Assembly (NCBI GenBank): GCA_024636635.1
Contig: JAGXGV010000135.1
Span: 1 to 36,158, forward strand
Length of the DNA stretch: 36,158 nt
Reading direction: 5' to 3'
Source of the DNA: Puniceibacterium sp.
GTDB taxonomy: Bacteria > Pseudomonadota > Alphaproteobacteria > Rhodobacterales > Rhodobacteraceae
Below the pieces are notes generated by a model, which worked only from the letters and a program-made list of their open reading frames with translations, searched no databases and had not been told where the DNA came from. This document shows positions 16,654 through 24,188 of the stretch, one piece after another. Each line of letters begins with the position of its first letter. Within the stretch, counting starts at the first letter, position 1. The translations under genes and the position numbers were made by a program.

Positions 16654-17894
16654 CCGCCGCCCCCTCCCCCGCCACACCGCTGATGTCCTCCCGCCGCGTC
16701 AGCGTGATCGGCGCGCTCCTGGTCGCCATTGGCCCGGTCTCGATGGCGATTTACACCCCGGCCATGACCGAGATCGTGCAGGCGTTCGGCGTGACCGAAT
16801 CAGCGGTCAAGATGACCCTCACGCTCTATTTCGGCGGCTTCGCCCTGGCGCAGCTGATCGCAGGCCCGCTATCGGATGCGCTGGGGCGCCGCCCGATCAT
16901 CATCACCTTCATGGGCATCTACTGCGCGGCCAGCCTGTTCGCCCTCTTCGCCCCCACGATCGAGGCGCTGATGGCCGCCCGCTTCTTCCAGGGCGTCGGC
17001 GCCTCGGCGGGTGTGGCGATCTCGCGCGCGTTGGTGCGCGATCTCTTCAAGGGCGAAGAATCGAGCAGGATCATGAATCTGATCGGCATCATCCTCGCGC
17101 TCGGACCGGCGCTCGCCCCCACGCTCGGCGGGCTGCTGCTGTCCTGGTCCGGCTGGCGGTCCACCTTTGTCGCCATGCTTTTCATGGGCCTCGCAATCAT
17201 TGCCACCGCCATCTTTGCGCTGCGCGAAACCGTGGTGGCCGACCGCAGCCGCCTCAACATACGCAGTCTCGGCGGCACCTACCTCATGCTGCTGCGACAC
17301 AGACACTTCATGGCGACGGCGATGGTCATGTCCGGTGCCCTCGGCGCGCTCTACGCGCAGGCGACCTTTCTGCCGTTCATCCTGATGGACACCATCGGCC
17401 TGACGCCCGCGCAGTTCGGCCTCGGCATGCTGATGCAGTCCGGCTTCTTCTTCGCAAGCTCGCTCACCGTACGCTTTCTCATGCGCCGCGTCCCGGCGTA
17501 CCGGCTGGTCGCACCGGGCCTCGGCTTCATCCTGCTGGGCAGCCTCGGCACGCTGACGCTGGCTTTCGGCGCGCTCGGCTTCCTGCACGTGATGATCCCG
17601 GTCGCGGTCTACGCCATCGGCATCGCCTTCATCATGCCCGCCATGTCCACCGCGGCCCTCGCCCCCTTCGGTCGCGAGGCAGGTTCAGCCGCCTCGATGA
17701 TGGGCTTTCTCCAGATGGGATCGGGTCTGCTGATCGGCTCGCTCGGCGCGATGATGGGCGATGCGACCCTGGCCATGGCCCTGCTCATCCCGCTGATGGG
17801 AGCCACGGCCTGCGTCGCCTACCTGATCCACCGCAGCCACCCGCACCTGACCGAACCCGAACCCAGGGTGCTGATCCCCGTCCCCCGCACCTGA
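16650..17894 (+). CDS. Bcr/CflA-type MFS multidrug efflux transporter
   Basis: An inner-membrane proton-driven exporter of 414 residues with about 12 membrane helices. MFS signatures: MAIYTPAMTEIVQAFGVTES after helix 1, as in Bcr/CflA proteins; GPLSDALGRRPII in the loop between helices 2 and 3 (motif A); RFFQGVGASAGVAISRALVRDLF in helix 4 (motif B); and GPALAPTLGGLLL in helix 5 (motif C, antiporters). The nearest named relatives export drugs such as bicyclomycin; the real substrate is unknown. The start codon lies inside the marR stop region (ATGA overlap), so translation is coupled and regulation shared. Confidence 0.9.
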   Translation: MTAAPSPATPLMSSRRVSVIGALLVAIGPVSMAIYTPAMTEIVQAFGVTESAVKMTLTLYFGGFALAQLIAGPLSDALGRRPIIITFMGIYCAASLFALFAPTIEALMAARFFQGVGASAGVAISRALVRDLFKGEESSRIMNLIGIILALGPALAPTLGGLLLSWSGWRSTFVAMLFMGLAIIATAIFALRETVVADRSRLNIRSLGGTYLMLLRHRHFMATAMVMSGALGALYAQATFLPFILMDTIGLTPAQFGLGMLMQSGFFFASSLTVRFLMRRVPAYRLVAPGLGFILLGSLGTLTLAFGALGFLHVMIPVAVYAIGIAFIMPAMSTAALAPFGREAGSAASMMGFLQMGSGLLIGSLGAMMGDATLAMALLIPLMGATACVAYLIHRSHPHLTEPEPRVLIPVPRT

Positions 17895-17902
17895 CGCCCG
17901 GG

Positions 17903-17967
17903 CTTCTTCTTTTCCAAAATACCCCGGGGGAGTCGCCCCAGGCGACGGGGGCAGCGCCCCCCGCAAC
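17903..17967 (+). repeat. Intergenic repeat A, copy 3
   Basis: Begins 9 nt after the efflux gene stop. Parts: CTTCTTCTTTTCC tract, AAAATACCCC, GGGGGA, hairpin GTCGCC-CCA-GGCGAC (17932-17946), hairpin GGGGGC-AGC-GCCCCC (17947-17961), then CAAC. It lies between convergent genes (efflux pump and amidase), as copy 1 does. Confidence 0.85.
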
Positions 17968-18061
17968 TCACCCCGCCATCACCACACGCCGGCAAACTGT
18001 CCGACACAACGTCACCTCTCAAGGCACCGCCCTTGCCCGGCCGATCCACCCGAACCCCCGC

Positions 18062-19393
18062 TCAGCGCAGCGCCGCCTCGATTCCCAGCGCAAGCCGCAG
18101 CAGTGCGGCCTCTCCCCCGGCACGGCCCAACACCTGCAAGCCGCAACTCGCCACACCGGTGGGCAGCGTCACCGCCGCCAGCCCCATCAGGTTGCCGACG
18201 CGGGTATTGCGCAGCGTGAGCAGGTTCTCGGTCACGTAATACGGCCCCTGCTCCATCAGCCGGTCCATCTTCGGCGGCAGGTTCGGCGCGGTCGGCGACA
18301 GCACCGCGTCATAACCCGCCATCCGCTCGGCCCAGACCCTGCGCGCACGCTCCAGCCCTTGCCAGGCGGCGACGTAATCCGCACCGGAAAAGGCGCGCCC
18401 CCCCTCGAACCGTTCGCGGATCGGGGCGAACATCAGGTCAGGCCGCGCCTCGATCTCGGCGCGCCAGGTGCCCCAGGCCTCGGCGGTGAAAAGCACCGGC
18501 GCATCGCCCATGGGGCCGGTGATCTCGGGCGCCTCGACCGGCTCGATCACCGCACCGGCCGCCTGCAGCCGCTCCAGTGCCGCGTCATGGGCCCGCGCGG
18601 GACCTTCGCGCAGATCATCCGTCACGATGGTCTGCAACGCGCCGAATCGCAGCCCCCGCAGGTCCGGCACACCGCGCATGTCCATCGCCCGCCCGCCAAG
18701 CAGGGCGGCCAGCATCTGCGCGGCATCCTCCACGGTGCGCGTCAGCGGTCCCACCGTGTCGAACTTTGCCGCCAGGGGCACGACCCCGCCCAGCGACAGC
18801 AACCCCGAGGTGGTCTTCGGCCCCACCAGGTCGTTCCATGCCGCAGGAATCCGCACCGAGCCGCCGGTATCGGTCCCCACCGCCGCTGCCGCCAGCCCAA
18901 AGGCCACCGAAGCCGCCGCGCCGGATGACGACCCGCCGGCAACGGCCTGCGGATCGTTGACGCAGGGCGGCGTCGCGGTGACCGGGTTCAAACCCAGCCC
19001 GGAAAATGCCAGTTCCGACATGTGGGTCTTGCCCAGGCACACCAGCCCCATGGCCGAAGCGACGCGCAGCACGTCGCAATCCCGCTCCGGCACACGACCT
19101 TGCAGCAGCGCCGATCCCGCCTCGGTCCCGACCCCGGCAGTATCGAACAGATCCTTCCAGCTGACCGGCACTCCGTCAAGCAGCGACAGACGCCGCCCCG
19201 ACCGCGCCCGCGCGCCCGCCGCCCGCGCCTCGGACAGCGCCCGTTCGGGCGTCACGCGCGCATATATGCGGTCCGCCACCGGATGCGCCGCAATGGCGTC
19301 CAGAAACACCTGCGCAAGCGCCTCCGGCGCGATTTCGCCCGCACCGATTGCGCGCCCCAGATCCGACGCGCTCCAGCCTGTCCACTCCTGCAT
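18062..19393 (-). CDS. Amidase-signature family enzyme
   Basis: A 443-residue hydrolase of the amidase signature family with a complete Ser-cisSer-Lys triad: K80 in SWKDLFD, cis-Ser S155 in the GGSSSG stretch, and nucleophile S179 in GTDTGGSVRIPA. The chain resembles GatA-like and general amide hydrolases; the absence of gatB/gatC neighbours makes a tRNA-dependent role unlikely. The substrate is unknown. The ATG at 19393 has GGGGG 8 nt upstream; a TTG six codons earlier is an alternative. It diverges from the ubiH-like gene and converges on the efflux pump. Confidence 0.88.
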   Translation of the reverse strand: MQEWTGWSASDLGRAIGAGEIAPEALAQVFLDAIAAHPVADRIYARVTPERALSEARAAGARARSGRRLSLLDGVPVSWKDLFDTAGVGTEAGSALLQGRVPERDCDVLRVASAMGLVCLGKTHMSELAFSGLGLNPVTATPPCVNDPQAVAGGSSSGAAASVAFGLAAAAVGTDTGGSVRIPAAWNDLVGPKTTSGLLSLGGVVPLAAKFDTVGPLTRTVEDAAQMLAALLGGRAMDMRGVPDLRGLRFGALQTIVTDDLREGPARAHDAALERLQAAGAVIEPVEAPEITGPMGDAPVLFTAEAWGTWRAEIEARPDLMFAPIRERFEGGRAFSGADYVAAWQGLERARRVWAERMAGYDAVLSPTAPNLPPKMDRLMEQGPYYVTENLLTLRNTRVGNLMGLAAVTLPTGVASCGLQVLGRAGGEAALLRLALGIEAALR

Positions 19394-19480
19394 GCCTTCA
19401 ACCCCCTGCAACTGCTGCTCCTGACGGTAGCGTCAGCACGGCGCATGGACAATCCCGCCGACACCGCCATATTGCGGCGC

Positions 19481-20707
19481 ATGACCACAGAGACGACAAA
19501 CACCGACATCCTGATCATCGGCGGCGGCCTCAACGGCTGCTGCATGGCGCTGGCGGCCGCGCAGGCCGGTCTTGCCGTCACTCTGATCGACGCACAACCG
19601 ACCGGCGACATGTCGGACCCGGCCTTTGACGGGCGGTCCTATGCGCTGGCGCTGACGTCGCAGCGGATGCTGGCGGCGCTCGGCCTCTGGGACGCGCTCG
19701 ACCGGCACGCCCAGCCGATGCTGAGCATCAAGGTCACGGACGGGCGCGTCGGCGATGGCGCCGCCTTCCTTGGTCTGTCCTTCGATGCCGCCGAAATCGG
19801 CGACGGCCCGATGGGCTACATGGTCGAAGACCGCCACCTGCGCCGCGTGCTGCTCGCCGCCCTCGCGCAATCGCCCGCGGTCACCCACCGCACCGGCGCC
19901 ACGGTCATTGCTCAGGACACCGGCGCGGCGACCGCCAGCGTCACCCTCGCCGACAGCGAAACCCATCACGCGCGCCTGCTGATCGGCGCCGATGGCCGCC
20001 AGAGCGGCACCGCCACCCGCGCAGGCATCCGCCGCACCGGCTGGAGCTACGGCCAAAGTGCGCTGGTCTGCGCCATCGCTCATGAAAAACCCCACGACGG
20101 CGTGGCGCACCAGCTCTTCCTGCCGCCCGGTCCGCTGGCAATCCTGCCGCTGACCGGCAACCGCAGCTCGATCGTCTGGACCGAAACGACCGACATGGCG
20201 CACCGCATCGATGCTCTGCCCGATGCGGGTTATCTCCAGATCCTGCGCCCGCGCCTTGGCGATTTCCTCGGGCAGGTCACGCTTGCCGGGGCGCGTCACA
20301 CCTATCCGTTGGGGCTCACGCTCGCCAATGACCTGACCGCCCGGCGCCTCGCGCTTGTCGGGGATGCGGCGCATGGCGTCCACCCGATAGCGGGCCAGGG
20401 CCTGAACGCCGGCCTGCGTGACATCGCGGCCCTCGCCCATGTGATCACCCACGCCATCCGCCGCGGCGAGGATCTGGCAAGCCCACAGGTGCTTGACCGC
20501 TACGCCGCGTGGCGCCGCTTTGACACAGCCACGCTCGCGCTGGCAACGGATGTGTTCAACCGCCTGTTCTCAAACGACAACCCGTTGCTGCGCGCGGCGC
20601 GTGACCTTGGCATGCGGCTGGTGAACGGCGCGCCCGACCTGCGCCGCGGCGTGATGCGCGAAGCGGCCGGCCTCGCGGGCGACCTTCCGGACCTCATGCG
20701 GCGCTAG
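19481..20707 (+). CDS. UbiH/UbiF/COQ6-family FAD-dependent monooxygenase
   Basis: A flavoprotein hydroxylase of 408 residues in the group that hydroxylates the ubiquinone ring. It has the FAD-binding GxGxxG Rossmann motif (GGGLNG at 14-19, then the acidic LID end of strand 2), the DG motif in LIGADGRQS, and the GD motif in LVGDAAHGVHPIAGQGLNAGLRD. These three together define the family. It probably takes part in ubiquinone synthesis at the membrane; which ring position it hydroxylates cannot be read from sequence. The start at 19481 (MTTETTNTDILIIGGG) is favoured because the Rossmann strand follows directly; an ATG at 19445 would add 12 residues. Both have weak ribosome sites. Confidence 0.9.
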   Translation: MTTETTNTDILIIGGGLNGCCMALAAAQAGLAVTLIDAQPTGDMSDPAFDGRSYALALTSQRMLAALGLWDALDRHAQPMLSIKVTDGRVGDGAAFLGLSFDAAEIGDGPMGYMVEDRHLRRVLLAALAQSPAVTHRTGATVIAQDTGAATASVTLADSETHHARLLIGADGRQSGTATRAGIRRTGWSYGQSALVCAIAHEKPHDGVAHQLFLPPGPLAILPLTGNRSSIVWTETTDMAHRIDALPDAGYLQILRPRLGDFLGQVTLAGARHTYPLGLTLANDLTARRLALVGDAAHGVHPIAGQGLNAGLRDIAALAHVITHAIRRGEDLASPQVLDRYAAWRRFDTATLALATDVFNRLFSNDNPLLRAARDLGMRLVNGAPDLRRGVMREAAGLAGDLPDLMRR

Positions 20708-20761
20708 GGCGTTTCGCAACACGCAAGACATCGACAAGGCAAGTCACACCGGCCGCACCCG

Positions 20762-20831
20762 CCGAGGCGGCGGGCCGCAAGGCCCGCTGCCGAGATATAG
20801 GCGCGCGCGGCACGCGCGCACCGCAGGATCA
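20762..20831. repeat. Intergenic repeat B, copy 2
   Basis: Same build as copy 1 at 11169: CCGA, a hairpin of arms GGCGGCGGGCC and GGCCCGCTGCC around GCAA (one G-T wobble), GAGATATAG, hairpin GCGCGCG-GCA-CGCGCGC, CCGC, GGATCA. The first stem is longer and different in sequence from copy 1, yet paired. It lies 28 nt beyond the stop of the minus-strand DUF2125 gene, between convergent genes. Confidence 0.78.
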
Positions 20832-20859
20832 CGCCAGGCGCGGCAGGATCACGCAATGC

Positions 20860-22416
20860 TCAGCGGATGCGTTGACCGTTGGCAAGGATCTGCCCGTTCC
20901 CCTTGACTTCGATCGTCGAGGTCAGGCTGTCCTCGCCCGTGCCCGGCACGGCAAACATGCTCATCATCATGCGCGCGCCCATGGCGTCCTGTTGCGCAAG
21001 CAGCCCCATCTCGATCAGCCGGTCGATCAGCGCATTGCCCCCGTCAAGCATCAGCGTCACCGTCCCCGACGGCGCAGGCATGCCATCATAGGTCGTAAGG
21101 TCGTTGTTATCGAAGGTGAAATCGCCGCTTCCGTCCAGCGAGGTGCCGACCGCCTCGACTGTCAGATCCCTCAGCGTCAGCGAATTCAGCTCTCCCGGCA
21201 CGCCGCCGGTCTCTTCCAGCGTCGCCATCGCTTCGGGATCGAACAGGTTGATGAACGGCGTCACCGTCCCCACAAGGTCGACCGAGACTGTCGCCGGATC
21301 GCGCGGCAGCGTCTCTTTTGGATCGAAGATGTTCCACAGCATGTCCGACATGGTGAAACCGCCCAGCGTCAGGCCCAGCGCCACGTCCTGCGGTGTTTCA
21401 GCCTTCGCCAGCGGGATGGTCATGTTGAAACTGTTCTCGGCCATCTGCGCCGCGACAGGAAACGGCAGGTCCGGGCTCGACATGGTCAGCGCCATTTCCA
21501 TCGCCTGCACTTCGTAGGTGACGGCGTCGCCGGACAGCGCCACACTGATCTCGGCCGAGGCGGTGCTGGTTTCGCCGGTGGTGGTCTGGCCCGCCTCGGT
21601 CACGGCAAAGGCCATCGACCCGCCGGAATGGGCAAAGACGCCCTCACCGGCCACGCCGCTTTCGAACATCGCCACCGTGTCCCCCGGCACCATCTCAATC
21701 GGCAGCGTGGTCGCCCCCTCAAAGCTGAGGTCCTCCATACGGCCGGAAAACCGGCCCATGCCCGCATCCCCGGCACCGGGTTCTCCGGCTTCGGGCTCGG
21801 GCTCGCTGAAAGCAACGTCATAGCGCAATTCCGCGATGGTCATGTCCTGCGCGAATTTGCGCATCTCGCCGGTGGCCATGGTCGATGTCCCCTCAAGACC
21901 GGACATTGCGATGTCGAACCGCGCCATGTCGCGGCTGACCGGCTCTCCTTCGACCACCAGTTCGCTCAGCGCCAGTCCCATGGACTGCGCGGTGTAGTCA
22001 TAAACCATCTCCTCGGGCGTGCCCGAAACGATGAAATCCAACGCGGTCTGCGTATAATCAAGGCGCACATCGACCGCTTCGCCGTCCGCGGGATCCACCG
22101 CCATCGTCACCGGCATCGACTCGGGAAAGGTGACGGACACCGACCCGTCGCCAAGATCCGTCAGGACGATCTCATCCGCAGCCAGGGTCAGGTTGCCGTC
22201 TTCTTCCGGCATGTCCATGCGCATGGCGAAATCCGAGATGGTCAGCGTATCGCCGTCGGCCGTTTCTGTCCCGGTGACAGTATAGCCGAAACCGGCCAGG
22301 TAGGCCCCAAGCTCGTCCCAGACCTGTTGCGGCGTGACATCGGCGCTGGCCGGGACTGCCAGGGCAAGGGTAGCCAGCGCGCTGCTTGCCAATAGCTGTT
22401 TGGTACGGTTCATCAT
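20860..22416 (-). CDS. DUF2125 domain exported protein
   Basis: A 518-residue protein with a clear signal peptide (MMNRTKQLLASSALATLALA, cleavage near ASA-DVT at 25-26), so it is periplasmic or envelope-bound. The mature part is built of repeated beta-strand segments (DTLTISDFAMRMDMP, GSVSVTFPESMPVTM, STASAEISVALSGDAVTYEV) and is acidic. It resembles DUF2125 proteins common in Rhodobacterales, whose function is unknown. The N-terminus carries VTPQQVWDELGAYLAGFGYTV. The ATG pair at 22416/22413 follows GAGAGAGGG. It stands alone on its strand between ubiH-like and SDR genes. Confidence 0.78.
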   Translation of the reverse strand: MMNRTKQLLASSALATLALAVPASADVTPQQVWDELGAYLAGFGYTVTGTETADGDTLTISDFAMRMDMPEEDGNLTLAADEIVLTDLGDGSVSVTFPESMPVTMAVDPADGEAVDVRLDYTQTALDFIVSGTPEEMVYDYTAQSMGLALSELVVEGEPVSRDMARFDIAMSGLEGTSTMATGEMRKFAQDMTIAELRYDVAFSEPEPEAGEPGAGDAGMGRFSGRMEDLSFEGATTLPIEMVPGDTVAMFESGVAGEGVFAHSGGSMAFAVTEAGQTTTGETSTASAEISVALSGDAVTYEVQAMEMALTMSSPDLPFPVAAQMAENSFNMTIPLAKAETPQDVALGLTLGGFTMSDMLWNIFDPKETLPRDPATVSVDLVGTVTPFINLFDPEAMATLEETGGVPGELNSLTLRDLTVEAVGTSLDGSGDFTFDNNDLTTYDGMPAPSGTVTLMLDGGNALIDRLIEMGLLAQQDAMGARMMMSMFAVPGTGEDSLTSTIEVKGNGQILANGQRIR

Positions 22417-22539
22417 CTGACCCTCTCTCGTCGCACATCAATCCCCCGCAGCTTCGGCTTCGGGACAACCCCGGTCAAGGGGCTGGACCCCGACATAAGC
22501 TGCCTTTACGTAGTTTGCGAGACGTCAGAGGAGCAGCCC

Positions 22540-23289
22540 ATGGATATGACAGGGAAAACCGTGATGATCACCGGCGCGAGCCGGGGAATAGGGGCCGAAA
22601 CCGCGCGGGTTTTTGCCCGGGTCGGCGCCAATGTGGCGCTTGTCGCCCGCAGCGCCGACGCGATTGCCGAACTGGCGGGCGAGATCGGCCGCCAGGCCGT
22701 GGCCATCCCCTGCGACATCTCGCGCTACTGGGAAGTGGCGCAGGCGGTCGAAAACTGCCAGACCGCGTTCGGGCGGCTTGACGTGCTGGTCAACAACGCC
22801 GGCGTGATCGAACCGATCGCACATCTGTCCGCAGCCGATCCGGGGGCCTGGGATCAGGTCATCGACATCAATCTCAAGGGCGTGTTCCACGGAATGCGCG
22901 CCGCGGTGCCGCTGATGAAGGCCGGCGGCGGCGGTTCGGTGCTGACCATCAGTTCCGGCGCAGCCCATGGCCCGGTCGAGGCGTGGTCACATTATTGTGC
23001 GTCCAAGGCGGCGGTGAACATGTTGACCCGCTGCCTGGACATGGAAGAGCGCGCGCACGGCATCCGCGCCATCGGCCTGTCGCCCGGCACGGTCGCGACC
23101 CAGATGCAGCGCGAGATCAAGGCATCGGGCGTGAACCCGGTCAGCCAGCTTGACTGGGATGTGCACATTCCCGCCGACTGGCCCGCCCGCGCCCTGCTCT
23201 GGATGTGCTCGCCAGAGGCGGATGCCTGGCTTGGGGACGAGATTTCCCTGCGTGACGACGACATCCGCCGCAAGGCCGGACTCGCATGA
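22540..23289 (+). CDS. Short-chain dehydrogenase/reductase
   Basis: A classical SDR of 249 residues. It has the cofactor motif TGASRGIG (11-18), NNAG (85-88), and the catalytic residues S139 (TISSG), Y152 and K156 (YCASK). After strand 2, ALVARSADA has Ala-Arg where NADP-dependent enzymes carry Arg, so NADP(H) is plausible. The substrate is unknown. AGAGGAG stands 6 nt before the ATG. The stop overlaps the start of the crotonase-like gene (ATGA), so the two form an operon and may act on the same acyl-CoA or hydroxy-acid pathway. Confidence 0.9.
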   Translation: MDMTGKTVMITGASRGIGAETARVFARVGANVALVARSADAIAELAGEIGRQAVAIPCDISRYWEVAQAVENCQTAFGRLDVLVNNAGVIEPIAHLSAADPGAWDQVIDINLKGVFHGMRAAVPLMKAGGGGSVLTISSGAAHGPVEAWSHYCASKAAVNMLTRCLDMEERAHGIRAIGLSPGTVATQMQREIKASGVNPVSQLDWDVHIPADWPARALLWMCSPEADAWLGDEISLRDDDIRRKAGLA

Positions 23290-23894
23290 TTGGACTTGTG
23301 CAGGACGGCGGGTTCTGGACCCTCACGATCAACCGTCCGGACAAGGCCAACGCGCTGACAGCCGGGATGCTCGAAGAATTGTGTCGCATCGTCGAATCCG
23401 CCCGCGACGCCCGCGCCCTTGTGCTGACCGGTGCAGGCACGGTGTTCAGCGCCGGCGCCGATCTGGATGCCGCCCGCGCCGGGCTGGCCGTCTCTCCGCA
23501 GTGGGAACGCCTGTCGGGCGCGCTGGTGCGGCTGAACGGGCTGACCATCGCCGCGCTGAACGGTCCTGCGGCCGGGGGCGCGCTGGGCATGGTGCTGGCC
23601 TGCGACCTGCGGATCGCGGTGCCATCGGCGCGGATCTTCTACCCGGTGATGAAGCTTGGTTTTTTGCCGCAACCGTCCGATCCGGCCCGTCTTGCCGCGT
23701 TGGTGGGACCGTCACGGGCCAAGCTGATTCTGATGGCGGGGCAAAAGATCCCGGCGGACGAGGCGCTGGCCTGGGGGTTGATCGACCGCATCCTGCCCCC
23801 CGACGCGCTGCTGGCCGGGGCACGGGATCTGGCCGCCGACACGATCGGCGCAACCCCGGCCCATGCTGCGGCGATCAAGGCCCTGATTCGCTGA
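23286..23894 (+). CDS. Enoyl-CoA hydratase/isomerase (crotonase) family protein, short, catalytic glutamates absent
   Basis: A crotonase-fold protein of 202 residues, about 50 shorter than usual hydratases; the missing part is the C-terminal helical trimerisation region. Family features remain: LTINRPDKANALTAGM, the oxyanion-hole FSAGADLDAA (54-63) and NGPAAGGALGMVLACDLRI. The two hydratase glutamates are gone: the GGGCE position is Gly (G101) and the PE position is Val (V121 in YPVMKLGF). It is therefore unlikely to hydrate enoyl-CoA by the known mechanism; isomerase, hydrolase or other crotonase chemistry is possible. It is translationally coupled to the preceding SDR. Confidence 0.8.
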   Translation: MIGLVQDGGFWTLTINRPDKANALTAGMLEELCRIVESARDARALVLTGAGTVFSAGADLDAARAGLAVSPQWERLSGALVRLNGLTIAALNGPAAGGALGMVLACDLRIAVPSARIFYPVMKLGFLPQPSDPARLAALVGPSRAKLILMAGQKIPADEALAWGLIDRILPPDALLAGARDLAADTIGATPAHAAAIKALIR

Positions 23895-23984
23895 GGCCGC
23901 ATGACCGGTGGGTGCGCGCGGGTCATGACGGGGGGGCCGTCAGTCTTTCGCCCGCATGACTTCCGCTCGCATGTCTTTCGCGCA

Positions 23985-24006
23985 GTTTATGACCGCGGTC
24001 ATAAAC
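23985..24006. terminator. Perfect 22-bp palindrome between convergent genes
   Basis: The arm GTTTATGACCG is followed at once by its exact reverse complement. It lies 90 nt after the crotonase-like gene and 23 nt before the ccoS stop (minus strand). This is a likely bidirectional transcription stop or, less likely, a protein-binding site. Confidence 0.5.
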
Positions 24007-24029
24007 CGGGCGACACGTTTCCGCGTGGC

Positions 24030-24188
24030 TCAGGACCGGGGCTCGTCGTCCCAGCGGTCATCCAGAACCCGCTCCCGGTCGCCTTCGGGGTCGTCGTACT
24101 GGCGGCTGCGCAGGGTCCAGACAAAGCCGGCCAGCCCCAGCAGGCCCAGCGTCACCGAAACCGGAATGAGAAAGGACAGTACGTTCAT
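24030..24188 (-). CDS. ccoS: cbb3 oxidase maturation protein CcoS
   Basis: A 52-residue single-span inner-membrane protein. It has the CcoS pattern: MNVLSFLIPVSVTLGLLGLAGFVWTLRS as the membrane helix, then a short cytoplasmic acidic tail (QYDDPEGDRERVLDD). CcoS is known to be needed for insertion of haem and copper into the cbb3 oxidase. The start overlaps the ccoI stop by four bases (ATGA type), making it the last gene of ccoGHIS. Confidence 0.9.
   Translation of the reverse strand: MNVLSFLIPVSVTLGLLGLAGFVWTLRSRQYDDPEGDRERVLDDRWDDEPRS

Noticed and set aside
16517-18928. Plus-strand open frame of 803 codons spanning marR, the efflux gene and the amidase
   Set aside because: Crosses three real genes on both strands, is dominated by Arg/Pro/His, and has no recognisable domain.
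20872-22395. Plus-strand open frame of 507 codons opposite the DUF2125 gene
   Set aside because: The minus-strand frame has a signal peptide, a ribosome site and a known domain; the plus frame has none.
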